18,781 nucleotides of DNA from Alphaproteobacteria bacterium (GCA_028281075.1 JANQKO010000194.1:1-18781); one strand, 5' to 3'. Positions 1 to 7,142 are shown, numbered from the stretch's first letter. Notes: generated by a model from the letters alone, not told the origin. Numbers and translations are program-made.

Positions 1-403
1 AGAACAGCATGGTCTTGGCGTTCGCCAGCGCCATCACCAGGCCGCTGCCGACGTCGCCCAGGTGCCGGGCGCGGCGGGCCGGCGCCGGTCCGCCGCCCGT
101 GGCGACCGGCGCGGTCCAGAGCCTGTAGGCGAGATAGATCAGATAGGCGGCGCCGGCCCATTTCAGCACCACCATGATCTCGTGCATCCAGGCCGCGATG
201 GCCGCGATGCCGAACACCGCGCAGGCCAGCCAGACCACGTCGCCGATCACCAATCCGGCCGCGAAGGCCAGGTTGCGGGCGCGGCCCTGCGCCAGGACCC
301 GGGCCACCAGCGCCACCAGCGACGGCCCGGGCGTCGCCATCGCCACCGCCAGCGCCGCCGCGAAGACCAGAACCGACCAGATCTCCATCACGCCTTGCCC
401 CAT
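1..403 (-). CDS. LysE/RhtB family amino-acid exporter, partial (3' end outside window)
   Basis: This is the N-terminal part of a LysE/RhtB-type inner-membrane exporter, a family that pumps amino acids or derivatives out of the cell. Translation of the reverse strand starts MGQGVMEIWSVLV and contains the family motif TPGPS about 20 residues in. Hydrophobic segments follow (AAGLVIGDVVWLACAVFG, then WAGAAYLIYLAYRLW), and later the conserved NAKTMLF, which ends at the window edge. Two in-frame ATGs are possible, at 403 and 388. The one at 388 has an AAGG four bases upstream and gives the usual N-terminus, so 388 is an equally good start. It is transcribed in the same direction as the catabolic genes upstream but is separated from them by about 214 bp. 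The substrate cannot be told from the sequence. Family call is firm; membership of the operon is uncertain. Confidence 0.85.
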   Translation of the reverse strand, partial: MGQGVMEIWSVLVFAAALAVAMATPGPSLVALVARVLAQGRARNLAFAAGLVIGDVVWLACAVFGIAAIAAWMHEIMVVLKWAGAAYLIYLAYRLWTAPVATGGGPAPARRARHLGDVGSGLVMALANAKTMLF

Positions 404-462
404 CTTTACCGGCCGCAGCTTCGCCCGGGCAGGCCTTTTTGTCGATGTCCATGCCGGGGTTC

Positions 463-570
463 GCCTTCCCCCTTCCACGCGACGGCCGTCGCGAACCGCG
501 CGAACTTGGCCTCGTTCGTGGTATCGCTGGGCGGCACGATCAGGCCCAGGCGCGCCCGCGCGCCATGGAC
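463..570 (-). pseudogene. Relic of the N-terminus of an Asp/Glu racemase-superfamily (maleate isomerase/AMDase-like) gene
   Basis: The 404-617 gap between the LysE gene and the intact maleate isomerase-like gene has no complete gene. One reverse-strand frame reads ARLGLIVPPSDTTNEAKFAR, followed by FATAVAWKGEGEP. This closely resembles the opening of maleate isomerase/arylmalonate decarboxylase proteins (RLGLIVPSSNTT-x-E-x-EF). The intact neighbour opens with the related FGVIAPSTNTSVQPEF. Only about 36 codons keep the resemblance. There is no in-frame ATG at the expected place and no continuation of the fold. I infer the remains of a second, truncated family member, perhaps from a duplication followed by deletion. 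A chance match is the alternative, but the motif order argues against it. Confidence 0.5.
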
Positions 571-617
571 CCGGGGCCAACCGGCCCAGGCCGCGACCCG
601 TGTCGGTGCCCCGGCCG

Positions 618-1364
618 TCAATGCGCGGCCAGCAGCGAGCCGTAGCCGTCGACCTTGTCGTCGATGCCGTTGGCGCGCAGCGCGTGCCAGTAGGTGCAGG
701 TGTTGATCGCCAGCACCGGCTTGTCGAGCCAGCGCTCGGCCTCGGCCGCGACCTTGCCGAAGGCCAGATTGGTGCCGACCTGGATGATGCACTCGACGGC
801 CGGGTCGTCGACTTCCTTGCAGGCGGCGATCAGATCGTCCGGCTGCACGTGGGCGATCAGCGTCGGGCTGTTGCACTTCAGGCCCTTGATGGTCTGCACC
901 TCGAAGCCGCAGTCGCTGAAGAAGCGGTGCACGTTCTCGTCGCCGACCGGCATGTAGGGCGTGATCACGGCGATGCGCCTGATGTCGCCGTATTTGCGCA
1001 CCGCGGCCTGGCAGGCGTCCGAACCCATCGAGACCTTGATGCCGCAATGCTCTTCGATGCGCGCCTTCAGCACGTCCGAGCCATCCTTGCCGTCCCAGAA
1101 GGTCTCGGCCGACATGCCCATGATCATATAGTCCGGCGCGCAGGTCATGACCCGGTCCAGCGCCTGGAAGGTCTCCTTGCGGACGTCTTCCATCAACTGG
1201 TTGAAGTCGTCGTCGTTGTTGACCGGATTGTCCGGGATGTGGATGCGGCCCATGTGGTTGGTCACGCCCATCGGCCGCATGTCGTCGAATTCCGGCTGCA
1301 CGGATGTGTTCGTCGAGGGCGCGATCACCCCGAACTTGCGGCGCCATGCCAACGCGTCGCCCAT
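618..1364 (-). CDS. Maleate isomerase / arylmalonate decarboxylase-like protein (Asp/Glu racemase superfamily)
   Basis: The 248-residue product belongs to the cytosolic Asp/Glu racemase superfamily, near maleate cis-trans isomerase and arylmalonate decarboxylase. Evidence is the N-terminal motif APSTNTSVQPEF (15-26), the segment DYMIMGMSAETFWDG (78-92), ITPYMPVGDENVHRFF (134-149), VGTNLAFGKV (196-205), and the C-terminal LDKPVLAINTCTYWHALR (213-230). Length is normal. The start at 1364 is backed by GGGAGGA seven bases upstream. It lies 33 bp after the FAD monooxygenase and is probably co-transcribed with it. Maleate isomerases use two cysteines, which normally sit in the strands ending at residues 84 and 197. 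Here those positions appear to be Met84 and Gly197, so classical isomerase or racemase chemistry is doubtful. Family membership is clear; the reaction is unknown. Confidence 0.82.
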   Translation of the reverse strand: MGDALAWRRKFGVIAPSTNTSVQPEFDDMRPMGVTNHMGRIHIPDNPVNNDDDFNQLMEDVRKETFQALDRVMTCAPDYMIMGMSAETFWDGKDGSDVLKARIEEHCGIKVSMGSDACQAAVRKYGDIRRIAVITPYMPVGDENVHRFFSDCGFEVQTIKGLKCNSPTLIAHVQPDDLIAACKEVDDPAVECIIQVGTNLAFGKVAAEAERWLDKPVLAINTCTYWHALRANGIDDKVDGYGSLLAAH

Positions 1365-1397
1365 GCCGTCCTCCCTATCGTTGCCCCGTGGGATGCG

Positions 1398-2606
1398 TCA
1401 ATCCGGCTCGACGGCCATCGATCGCTCGACCGCGTCGATCATGGCGCCCTTGCGCGCGAACGGCACCAGCAACGCGGGATCGTCGGCGATCGCCTTCATG
1501 CGGTCCATATGCGCGCGGCGCTTGGCCGGGTCCGTTTCCTCGATCGCCTGCTTGTTGCCGTGCGTGTGCTCCTGCACGTATTCGACCGCGATCGCCCGGC
1601 GCTGGGCACTGTAATGGTCCAGCATGCGGTCGGCGTCGGCGCCATGCCGCAGGATGCGCTCCAGCTTGCGCGCCAGGTTCACCGCGTCGTGGATGCCGCC
1701 GTTCATGCCCATGCCGCCGAGCGGGTTGTTGATATGCGCGGAGTCGCCGGCCAGCGCCACCCGGCCGACGCGATAGGTCGCGGCGACGCGCTGGTGCACG
1801 CGGTAGAGCGTGCGGTGGGCGATGGTGTAGTCGCCGTCCTTGTCGGCGATGCCGTGCAGCCGCGTTTGCAGCGTCGCGTCCGACAGCGCCTCGGCCTCGG
1901 TGGCGTCGGCCGCCACCGGCAGCAGCACCCGCCACAGCGCCGGCACCCGCAGCAGCACGAACCACTCGTCCGGATCGGCGACGTAGCTCACATGGGCGAG
2001 GCCGTCGAGATCGGCGGCGAAGTCGTGCGGCGTGCTGGCGACCAGCCACTGGTCGGGATAGGTGAAGCCGTCGAAGCCGATGTCGAGCGCGGTGCGCACC
2101 ACGCTGGAGGCGCCGTCGGCGGCGATCAGGTAATCGCCGGCATGCGTCTCCGCGCCGTCGGGCCCGCTCACCGTCACCCGAACGCCGTCATCGTCCTGGC
2201 CGACGCCGGTGACCGGGCGGTTGAAGACCAGCTCGACCTCGGGCCGGTCGCGCAGCGCCTCGGCGGCGATGCCGGTCAGCTTGAACTGTTCGCATTGTAG
2301 CCGGTAGGGGTGGTCGGTCAGGGCCGCCAGGCAGCCGAGATCGAAGGTGGCGTAATCGCCGCTGCGGCGGTCGCGGAACTGATAGGTCGGCGCCTTCAAG
2401 CCCATCTCCAGCAGCCGCCCGGTCAGCCCCAGCGGCGCCAGCATGTCCAGCGTCGGCGGATGGAAGGTCGAGGCCCGGAGGTCCACCGGCAGGTCGGCCT
2501 CGGCCTCGAATACCGTGACCCGGATGCCGGCCCGGGCCAGGATCAGCGCCGAGACGCAGCCGGCGGGTCCGGCCCCGGCGATCAGGATATGGGGTTCGTT
2601 ACGCAT
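1398..2606 (-). CDS. FAD-dependent aromatic hydroxylase (class A flavoprotein monooxygenase)
   Basis: The 402-residue product is a single-component flavin monooxygenase of the 4-hydroxybenzoate/phenol hydroxylase type, which would use NAD(P)H and O2 to hydroxylate an aromatic ring in the cytosol. Visible motifs are the N-terminal dinucleotide fold GAGPAG (11-16) with the ribose-binding acid Glu34, the DG motif AADGASSVVR (162-171) that binds FAD and NAD(P)H, and the second FAD motif GDSAH (287-291) followed by NNPLGGMGMNGGIHDAVNLA. I chose the ATG at 2606 because it places GAGPAG at the usual distance and has a GGAG upstream; the longer open frame to 2717 runs into the promoter region. It is the first gene of a probable operon with the maleate isomerase-like gene, divergent from the TAXI receptor. 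This fits aromatic or N-heteroaromatic acid breakdown, but the substrate is not readable. Confidence 0.88.
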   Translation of the reverse strand: MRNEPHILIAGAGPAGCVSALILARAGIRVTVFEAEADLPVDLRASTFHPPTLDMLAPLGLTGRLLEMGLKAPTYQFRDRRSGDYATFDLGCLAALTDHPYRLQCEQFKLTGIAAEALRDRPEVELVFNRPVTGVGQDDDGVRVTVSGPDGAETHAGDYLIAADGASSVVRTALDIGFDGFTYPDQWLVASTPHDFAADLDGLAHVSYVADPDEWFVLLRVPALWRVLLPVAADATEAEALSDATLQTRLHGIADKDGDYTIAHRTLYRVHQRVAATYRVGRVALAGDSAHINNPLGGMGMNGGIHDAVNLARKLERILRHGADADRMLDHYSAQRRAIAVEYVQEHTHGNKQAIEETDPAKRRAHMDRMKAIADDPALLVPFARKGAMIDAVERSMAVEPD

Positions 2607-2734
2607 TACCGTGTTCCACTCCGCGCAGTGGATGTCGTATACAATCACGCGGTACGTGACAAGCGGGGCAATGGGGCCGGCCGACGAATCCGGCCCCGGA
2701 CATATCAGCCCGAACATATCAGCGGAGGCAGAGT
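2607..2734. promoter_or_regulatory. Divergent control region with two palindromes
   Basis: This 128-bp spacer lies between the start codons of the monooxygenase (leftward) and the TAXI receptor (rightward), so it must hold at least one promoter in each direction. At 2635-2644 is TCGTATACAA, one mismatch from the perfect palindrome TTGTATACAA. Sites built on GTATAC are typical of FCD-type GntR regulators. Directly beside it, 2645-2659 is a perfect 5-bp inverted repeat, TCACG-N5-CGTGA. A 10-bp direct repeat, ACATATCAGC, occurs at 2700-2709 and 2714-2723, just before a strong ribosome site (GGAGG, 2724-2728). No regulator gene is adjacent. The operator role is inference. Confidence 0.5.
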
Positions 2735-3685
2735 ATGACGCGTAGCACCATGATCATCGCCGGCCTGCTGGCGGCGGCGATGGCCGGCGAGGCCATGGCC
2801 CAGACCGTCGGGATCGGCTCGACCACGCGCGGCGGCACCAGCCAGATCGGCCGCTCGATCGCGGCCGTGATTTCCGAGCATTCCGGCATGCAGATGCGGC
2901 CGCAGGAGCTGGCCAACACGGCCGACTACATGCCGCTGGTGAATGCCGGCGAGATCGAGTTCGGCATCTCCAACGTGGTCCAGCTCTATTACGCCTTCAA
3001 CGGCACCGGCATGTCCGAGGGCCGGCCGAACAAGGATCTCCGGCTCGCCGCCGTGCTGATGCCGTTCCGGGCCGGCTTCATCGTGCCGAAGGATTCGCCC
3101 GTGAAATCGGTCGCCGACCTGCGCGGCAGGAACGTGCCCGTGTTCAAGAAGGGTGCGCTGGGCGATCACGTGGTGCGGGCTTATCTGGCCAATGCCGGCA
3201 TGACGGTCGACGACGTCAAGGGCGTGCCGGTGCCGAACTTCCCGCGCATGTGGGACAGCTTCAAGCAGGGATCGACCGACGTCACCGTCGTCGTCGTCGG
3301 CTCCGGCCAGAACCGCGAGCTCGACAAGACGCTGGGCGGCGTGCGCTTCCTGTCGTTCGATCCGGCCGCCGACAGGCTGGCGGCGATGCAGGACTGGCTG
3401 CCGCAGATGTACCTGCTGCCGGTCGAGCCGAGCCCGAAGATTCCAGGCGTCATGGCGACGACCAACGTCATGACCTACGACTACACGTTCTTCGCCAACA
3501 AGGACGTGTCGGACGAGGTTGTATACAACGCGGTGAAGACGCTGTACGAGCAGGAGGCGCCGCTCAAGGCCTCGGGCCCGTTCTGGACCGGCTTCACGCC
3601 CGCACGCATGGCGAACGACGTCAGCGTGCCGTTCCACGACGGCGCCATGAAGTTCTACAAGGATGCCGGCATCTGGAAGCGGTAG
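2735..3685 (+). CDS. TAXI family TRAP transporter solute-binding receptor
   Basis: The 316-residue product is a periplasmic substrate receptor for a tripartite ATP-independent (TRAP) transporter of the TAXI class. It starts with a signal peptide (hydrophobic core 6-16, likely cleavage after AMA at 20-22). The mature part opens with VGIGSTTRGGTSQIGRSIA, the usual TAXI start, followed by ELANTADYMPLVNAGEIEFG and later VADLRGRNVPVF. Start choice is firm: GGAGG sits six bases upstream. It is divergent from the monooxygenase/maleate isomerase-like pair and followed, after a 254-bp gap with a palindromic repeat, by its expected partner, a fused TRAP permease. TAXI receptors usually bind carboxylates such as glutamate or 2-oxoglutarate; the ligand here is unknown. 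Because the permease is interrupted, this receptor may be an orphan. Confidence 0.92.
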   Translation: MTRSTMIIAGLLAAAMAGEAMAQTVGIGSTTRGGTSQIGRSIAAVISEHSGMQMRPQELANTADYMPLVNAGEIEFGISNVVQLYYAFNGTGMSEGRPNKDLRLAAVLMPFRAGFIVPKDSPVKSVADLRGRNVPVFKKGALGDHVVRAYLANAGMTVDDVKGVPVPNFPRMWDSFKQGSTDVTVVVVGSGQNRELDKTLGGVRFLSFDPAADRLAAMQDWLPQMYLLPVEPSPKIPGVMATTNVMTYDYTFFANKDVSDEVVYNAVKTLYEQEAPLKASGPFWTGFTPARMANDVSVPFHDGAMKFYKDAGIWKR

Positions 3686-3788
3686 GGGTGCGATGCCGAA
3701 CGCACGGCACCTGCCATTTCGTCATTGCCGGGCTTGACCGAATAGATGTCAGGCCGGTCCGGACACGGATGTTGTGCACCGATATTGC

Positions 3789-3895
3789 ATGCTTCGAGAC
3801 GGCCTCCGCGAGGCCTCCTCAGCATGAGGTAAGGCATTGATATCAAAGAAAAACCTCATCCTGAGGAGTGCCCGCCAGGGCGCGTCTCGAAGGAT
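3789..3895. repeat. Palindromic intergenic repeat pair (CCTCATCCTGAGGAG type), copy A
   Basis: Between the TAXI receptor and the permease lie two inverted half-elements. The left half (3789-3830) reads TTCGAGAC, a small GC-rich hairpin region, then CTCCTCAGCATGAGG. The right half (3853-3895) reads CCTCATCCTGAGGAG, a hairpin region, then GTCTCGAAGGAT. The whole is symmetric around TTGATATCAA (3837-3846). Elements of this kind are common between genes in many alphaproteobacteria. As RNA the pair could fold into one long stem, which may reduce read-through into the permease or stabilise the receptor mRNA. The rest of the 3686-3939 gap shows only the string GTCATTGCCGGGCTTGACC (3721-3739), which looks like a fragment of another common intergenic repeat. 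Confidence 0.75.
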
Positions 3896-3939
3896 CGGCC
3901 ATCGGTCTCGGGCATTGGTGGCCGTCTAGGCCATTCGCC

Positions 3940-5877
3940 ATGACCCTCGCCGACCGTCACCCCGCCGGCGCCGCGCCCGCCGGCCCGCTCGCCCGTCTGG
4001 TCGAGCCGGGCCTGGCCGGGCTGTTGACGCTGATCACGATCTTCTGGGCCTCGGGCCTGCCGCTGTGGATCGGCGTCCGGGTCTATGCCGAGCAGGTCCT
4101 GATCTCGGTGCTCTGCCTCGCCATCGCGCTCTGCCTGCTGACCCGGCCGGCGAACCGGGGCGCCGGCCGGCCAACCGTGCCCTGGTACGACAAGGCGCTC
4201 GCCGTGCTGGCCATCGGCTTCGGCATCTACCTCACCTGGCGCTTTCCGGTCCTGGCCGACGAGGTCTTCTACCGCCCGGTCGAGGCCATGACTGTCTCGG
4301 CCATCGGCCTTATCCTGCTGTTGGAAGCGCTGCGCCGCGGCGTCGGCTACAGCCTGATCGTCGTGCTGGGCCTGGTCTGCCTCTACGCGCTGTTCTCGGA
4401 CCAGCTCGAGGGACCGCTGCAGAGCCGGGCCGTCTCGCCGAAGCGGCTGCTCAGCTTCATGGTGCTGGACAGCGCCGCGCTCGCCGGCGCCGCGCTCTAT
4501 ATCGCCGTCGCCGTGGTGCTGCCGTTCGTGCTGCTGGCGAAGCTCCTGCTGGCGACTGGCGGCTCGGCCTTCTTCTCCGACCTGTCCTCGGCGCTGCTCG
4601 GCCGCTCGCGTGGCGGCTCGGCCAAGATCGCCATCGTCGCCTCCGGCCTGTTCGGCTCGATCTCCGGCAGCGCCGTCTCCAACGTCGCCTCCACCGGCGG
4701 CATCACCATTCCGTTGGTGTAGCAGGGCGGCTACCGGCCTAGGACGGCGGCGGCCATCGAGGGCGCGGCCTCGACCGGCGGCCAGCTCATGCCGCCGATC
4801 ATGGGCGCGGCCGCGTTCCTGCTGGCCGAGAACCTGCAGGTGCCCTATCGCGAGGTCATCCTCGCCGCCCTGATCCCGGCCGTGCTCTACTATCTCAGCC
4901 TGTTCCTGTTCGCCGACCTGGAGGCGGCGCGGTCCGGCATCGCGCCGGTCGACGCCGACCGCATCCCGCCGCTCGGCCGTACGCTGGCCCGCGGCTGGTT
5001 CATCCTGCTGCCGTTCGCGGTGCTGATCGTCAGCCTGTTCCAGTTCGGCCTGCCGCCGGAGACGGCGGCGCTGATCGCCACCGCCTCGCTCGCCGCCGTC
5101 TCGCTCTTCCGCACCTATGGCGGCGAACGGCTGCGGCCGGCGGACTTCCTCCAGGTCCTGGTCGATACCGGCCGCTCGGCCATCGACATCGTGCTGATCT
5201 GCGCCGTCGCCGGCATCGTCATCGGCCTGTTCTCGCTGTCCGGCCTCAGTTTCGGCCTGTCCTTCTTCCTGGTGCTGCTGGGCAAGACCAGCCTCTGGCT
5301 GCTGCTCGCGGTCACGGCGATCGTCTGCATCCTGCTCGGCATGGGCATGCCGACGGTCGGCGTCTATCTGCTGCTGTCGACGCTGGCGGCGCCGCCGCTG
5401 ATCGAGCTCGGCCTGCTGCCGATGGCGGCGCATCTCTTCGTGCTCTATTTCGGCATGATGTCGATGATCACGCCGCCGGTCGCCATCGCCGCCTTCGTCG
5501 CCGCCAACATGGCCCAGGCCGAGCCCATGCGCACCGGTGTCGAGGCCGTGCGCGTCGCCTGGCCGGCCTACGTGGTGCCGTTCCTGTTCGCCACCGCGCC
5601 GGCCCTGATCCTGGCCGACGACTGGCTGCATGTGCTGATCGCCGCGACCACGGCCGGGCTTGGCGTCTATGCCGTCACCATGGCCATCGTCGGGTATGCC
5701 GCGGCGCCGCTTGGGACCCCGGCACGCGCCGGCTTCGCGCTTGCCGGGATCGCGCTGCTGCTGCCGCATTCGCTGTTCGACGGCGCCGCCATCGTCACCG
5801 TGGCGGGGCTTGCCGCCGCCGCGGCGCTCTGGCTGCGGGCGCGGGCCGGGGCGGCGGGACGCGCGGAAGCGGGGTAG
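3940..5877 (+). pseudogene. TRAP transporter 4TM/12TM fused permease, interrupted by an in-frame TAG
   Basis: This frame encodes a fused small-plus-large TRAP permease (about 645 codons, normal for TAXI systems) but contains a TAG at 4720-4722, codon 261. The N-terminal half has several membrane segments and ends SGSAVSNVASTGGITIPLV, the conserved DctM-type motif. After the stop the same frame goes straight on with QGGYRPRTAAAIEGAASTGG and QLMPPIMGAAAFLLAE, which is the normal continuation, and then many more membrane segments to 5877. No frameshift is needed. Family members usually have Lys or similar at the interrupted position, so AAG to TAG would explain it. The ATG at 3940 is the best start, though its ribosome site is weak; 3868 is an alternative. 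An internal ATG at 4789 opens the second half without a clear ribosome site. The gene is either a recent pseudogene, read through, or affected by a base error. Confidence 0.85.
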
Positions 5878-5882
5878 GGAGA

Positions 5883-6797
5883 ATGTCCGAGCCTGAATTC
5901 GAGCACATCACCGTCCGTCGGCTGCATCCGCTGTTCGCGGCCGAGATCAGCGGCGTCGACCTGACGGCACCGCTCGCCGAACCGGCCTTCGCCGAGATCG
6001 CCGCGGCCTTTAACGCGCACGCGGCGCTGGTGTTCCCCGGACAGCGGCTCGACGACGCGGGGCAGCTCGCCTTCGCCCGCCGCTTCGGCGACCTCGAGGT
6101 GCTGCAGAAGGGCGCCATCGGCGAGCGCACGCTGCTCGCCGGCATCAGCAACGTCGACCCGGCGACCGACGACATCATTCCGGCCGACGATCCGCGCCTG
6201 CTGCGCCAGTACAGCAACGAGCTCTGGCATACCGACAGCTCGTTCAAGCGGATTTCGGCCAGGGCCTCGCTGCTGCATGCCCGCGAGGTGCCGGCCACGG
6301 GCGGCGACACCTCGTTCGCCTGCATGCGCGCCGCCTGGGACGCCCTGCCGGCCGACAGGCGGGCGCTGTGCGAGACCCTGGTCGCCGAGCACGATTTCGC
6401 CTATAGCCGCGCGCTCACCGTGAAGGACGACTTCCTGACGCCGGCGCAGAAGGCCGAGGTGCCGCCGGTGCCGCAGGCCCTCGTCGTCGCCAACCCCCGC
6501 AACGGCCGCAAGGCGCTCTACCTCGCCAGCCACGCCTCGCACATTCTCGGCTGGCCACGGGCGCGGGGCCGGGCGCTGCTCGACGAGCTGACGGCGCACG
6601 CGACCCGGCCCGACTTCGTCTATACCCACCACTGGCGGCAATGGGACCTGGTGATGTGGGACAACCGCGCCACCATGCATCGCGGCAGCGCCTACGACTA
6701 TCGCCGTGACCGTCGCGTCATGGTCCGCGCCACCGTCGCCGGCGACGCCGCCACCGTCAGCGCCGACGACGCGGCGCGCGCGGCGGCAGCAAGCTAA
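5883..6797 (+). CDS. TauD/TfdA family Fe(II)/2-oxoglutarate-dependent dioxygenase
   Basis: The 304-residue product is a non-haem iron dioxygenase that couples oxidation of a substrate to decarboxylation of 2-oxoglutarate. The metal triad is visible: His116 and Asp118 in ELWHTDSSFKR, and His266 in WDNRATMHRG. Arg282 in RRVMVRATV is the likely 2-oxoglutarate anchor. The string RQYSNELWHTDSSFKR is especially like TfdA (2,4-D dioxygenase) and its aryloxyalkanoate relatives rather than taurine dioxygenase, so an ether-linked or aromatic acid substrate is plausible. It starts five bases after the permease stop, with AGGGAG just upstream, so it is probably co-transcribed. Together with the TRAP genes it suggests that the imported acid is the substrate; that link is inference. 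Confidence 0.9.
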   Translation: MSEPEFEHITVRRLHPLFAAEISGVDLTAPLAEPAFAEIAAAFNAHAALVFPGQRLDDAGQLAFARRFGDLEVLQKGAIGERTLLAGISNVDPATDDIIPADDPRLLRQYSNELWHTDSSFKRISARASLLHAREVPATGGDTSFACMRAAWDALPADRRALCETLVAEHDFAYSRALTVKDDFLTPAQKAEVPPVPQALVVANPRNGRKALYLASHASHILGWPRARGRALLDELTAHATRPDFVYTHHWRQWDLVMWDNRATMHRGSAYDYRRDRRVMVRATVAGDAATVSADDAARAAAAS

Positions 6798-6831
6798 CAG
6801 GTTGCTGAATTGATCCGGTATCGCGGCTGAC

Positions 6832-7109
6832 CATCCTTCGAGACTGCCCCTATCGGGGCTTCCTCAGGATAAGGAATCTTTTGAATTCAATGACTTATCC
6901 TCATGCTGAATGCTGAGAGTGTGTGAAGAAATCGCGCCGATGCCCCCCAAGTTGTCATCCTGGCGAAGGCCAGGATCCATGTTTGTTGTTTTTGAACACA
7001 TTGCGATGCCATTGGATGCTGGCCTTCGCCAGCATGACGGCTTTCTTTGGATCGGAAGCCATTTCTTCACAGGCTCTGAGGAGACGCGAAGCGTCGTCTC
7101 GAAGCATGC
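6832..7109. repeat. Palindromic intergenic repeat pair, copy B, interrupted by another repeat
   Basis: Copy B has the same layout as the repeat at 3789-3895. The left half (6832-6874) reads CATCCTTCGAGAC, a hairpin GCCCC-TATC-GGGGC (6846-6859), then CTCAGGATAAGG. The centre is the palindrome TTGAATTCAA (6881-6890). The right half starts CTTATCCTCATGCTGA (6894-6909) but resumes only at 7076 with CTGAGGAG, a small hairpin, then GTCTCGAAGCATG. About 170 bp therefore split the right half. It lies between the dioxygenase stop and the convergent Lrp/AsnC gene, where a bidirectional transcription block would be useful. I see no gene in 6798-7142; a 78-83 residue open frame on each strand is repeat sequence. 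Confidence 0.75.
6918..7075. mobile_element. MITE-like symmetric element nested in the repeat
   Basis: This 158-bp segment has terminal inverted repeats sharing TGTGAAGAAAT (6922-6932) and its complement (7061-7071). It also has an inner inverted pair of 26 bp with two mismatches (6954-6979 and 7013-7038) built on CTGGCGAAGGCCAG. All four parts are symmetric around about 6996. It is flanked by CTGAG on both sides (6913-6917 and 7076-7080), as expected for a target-site duplication, and a 7-bp tandem repeat ATGCTGA-ATGCTGA lies at its left edge. It encodes nothing. It is likely non-autonomous; no transposase is present here. Exact ends are uncertain by several bases. Confidence 0.6.
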
Positions 7110-7142
7110 TGGCACCGATATCGCGGCAATCTTGGCAGCGGG

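Noticed and set aside
174..2300. 708-residue open frame on the plus strand
   Set aside because: Antisense to the LysE start, the maleate isomerase-like and the monooxygenase genes, whose motifs are unmistakable.
4720..4722. Genome-wide amber recoding
   Set aside because: TAG ends several well-defined genes in this window at the expected protein length, so it acts as a normal stop.
3856..5769. 637-residue open frame opposite the TRAP permease
   Set aside because: Composition is that of an antisense shadow of a membrane protein, with no recognisable domain; the plus strand encodes clear permease motifs.
6846..6859. GCCCC-TATC-GGGGC as a simple rho-independent terminator for the dioxygenase gene
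   Set aside because: There is no U-run after it, and it is better explained as the inner hairpin of the palindromic repeat half-element.
6832..7109. Possible CRISPR-like or tandem repeat array
   Set aside because: The repeats are inverted and nested, not direct repeats with regular spacers, and no cas gene is present.
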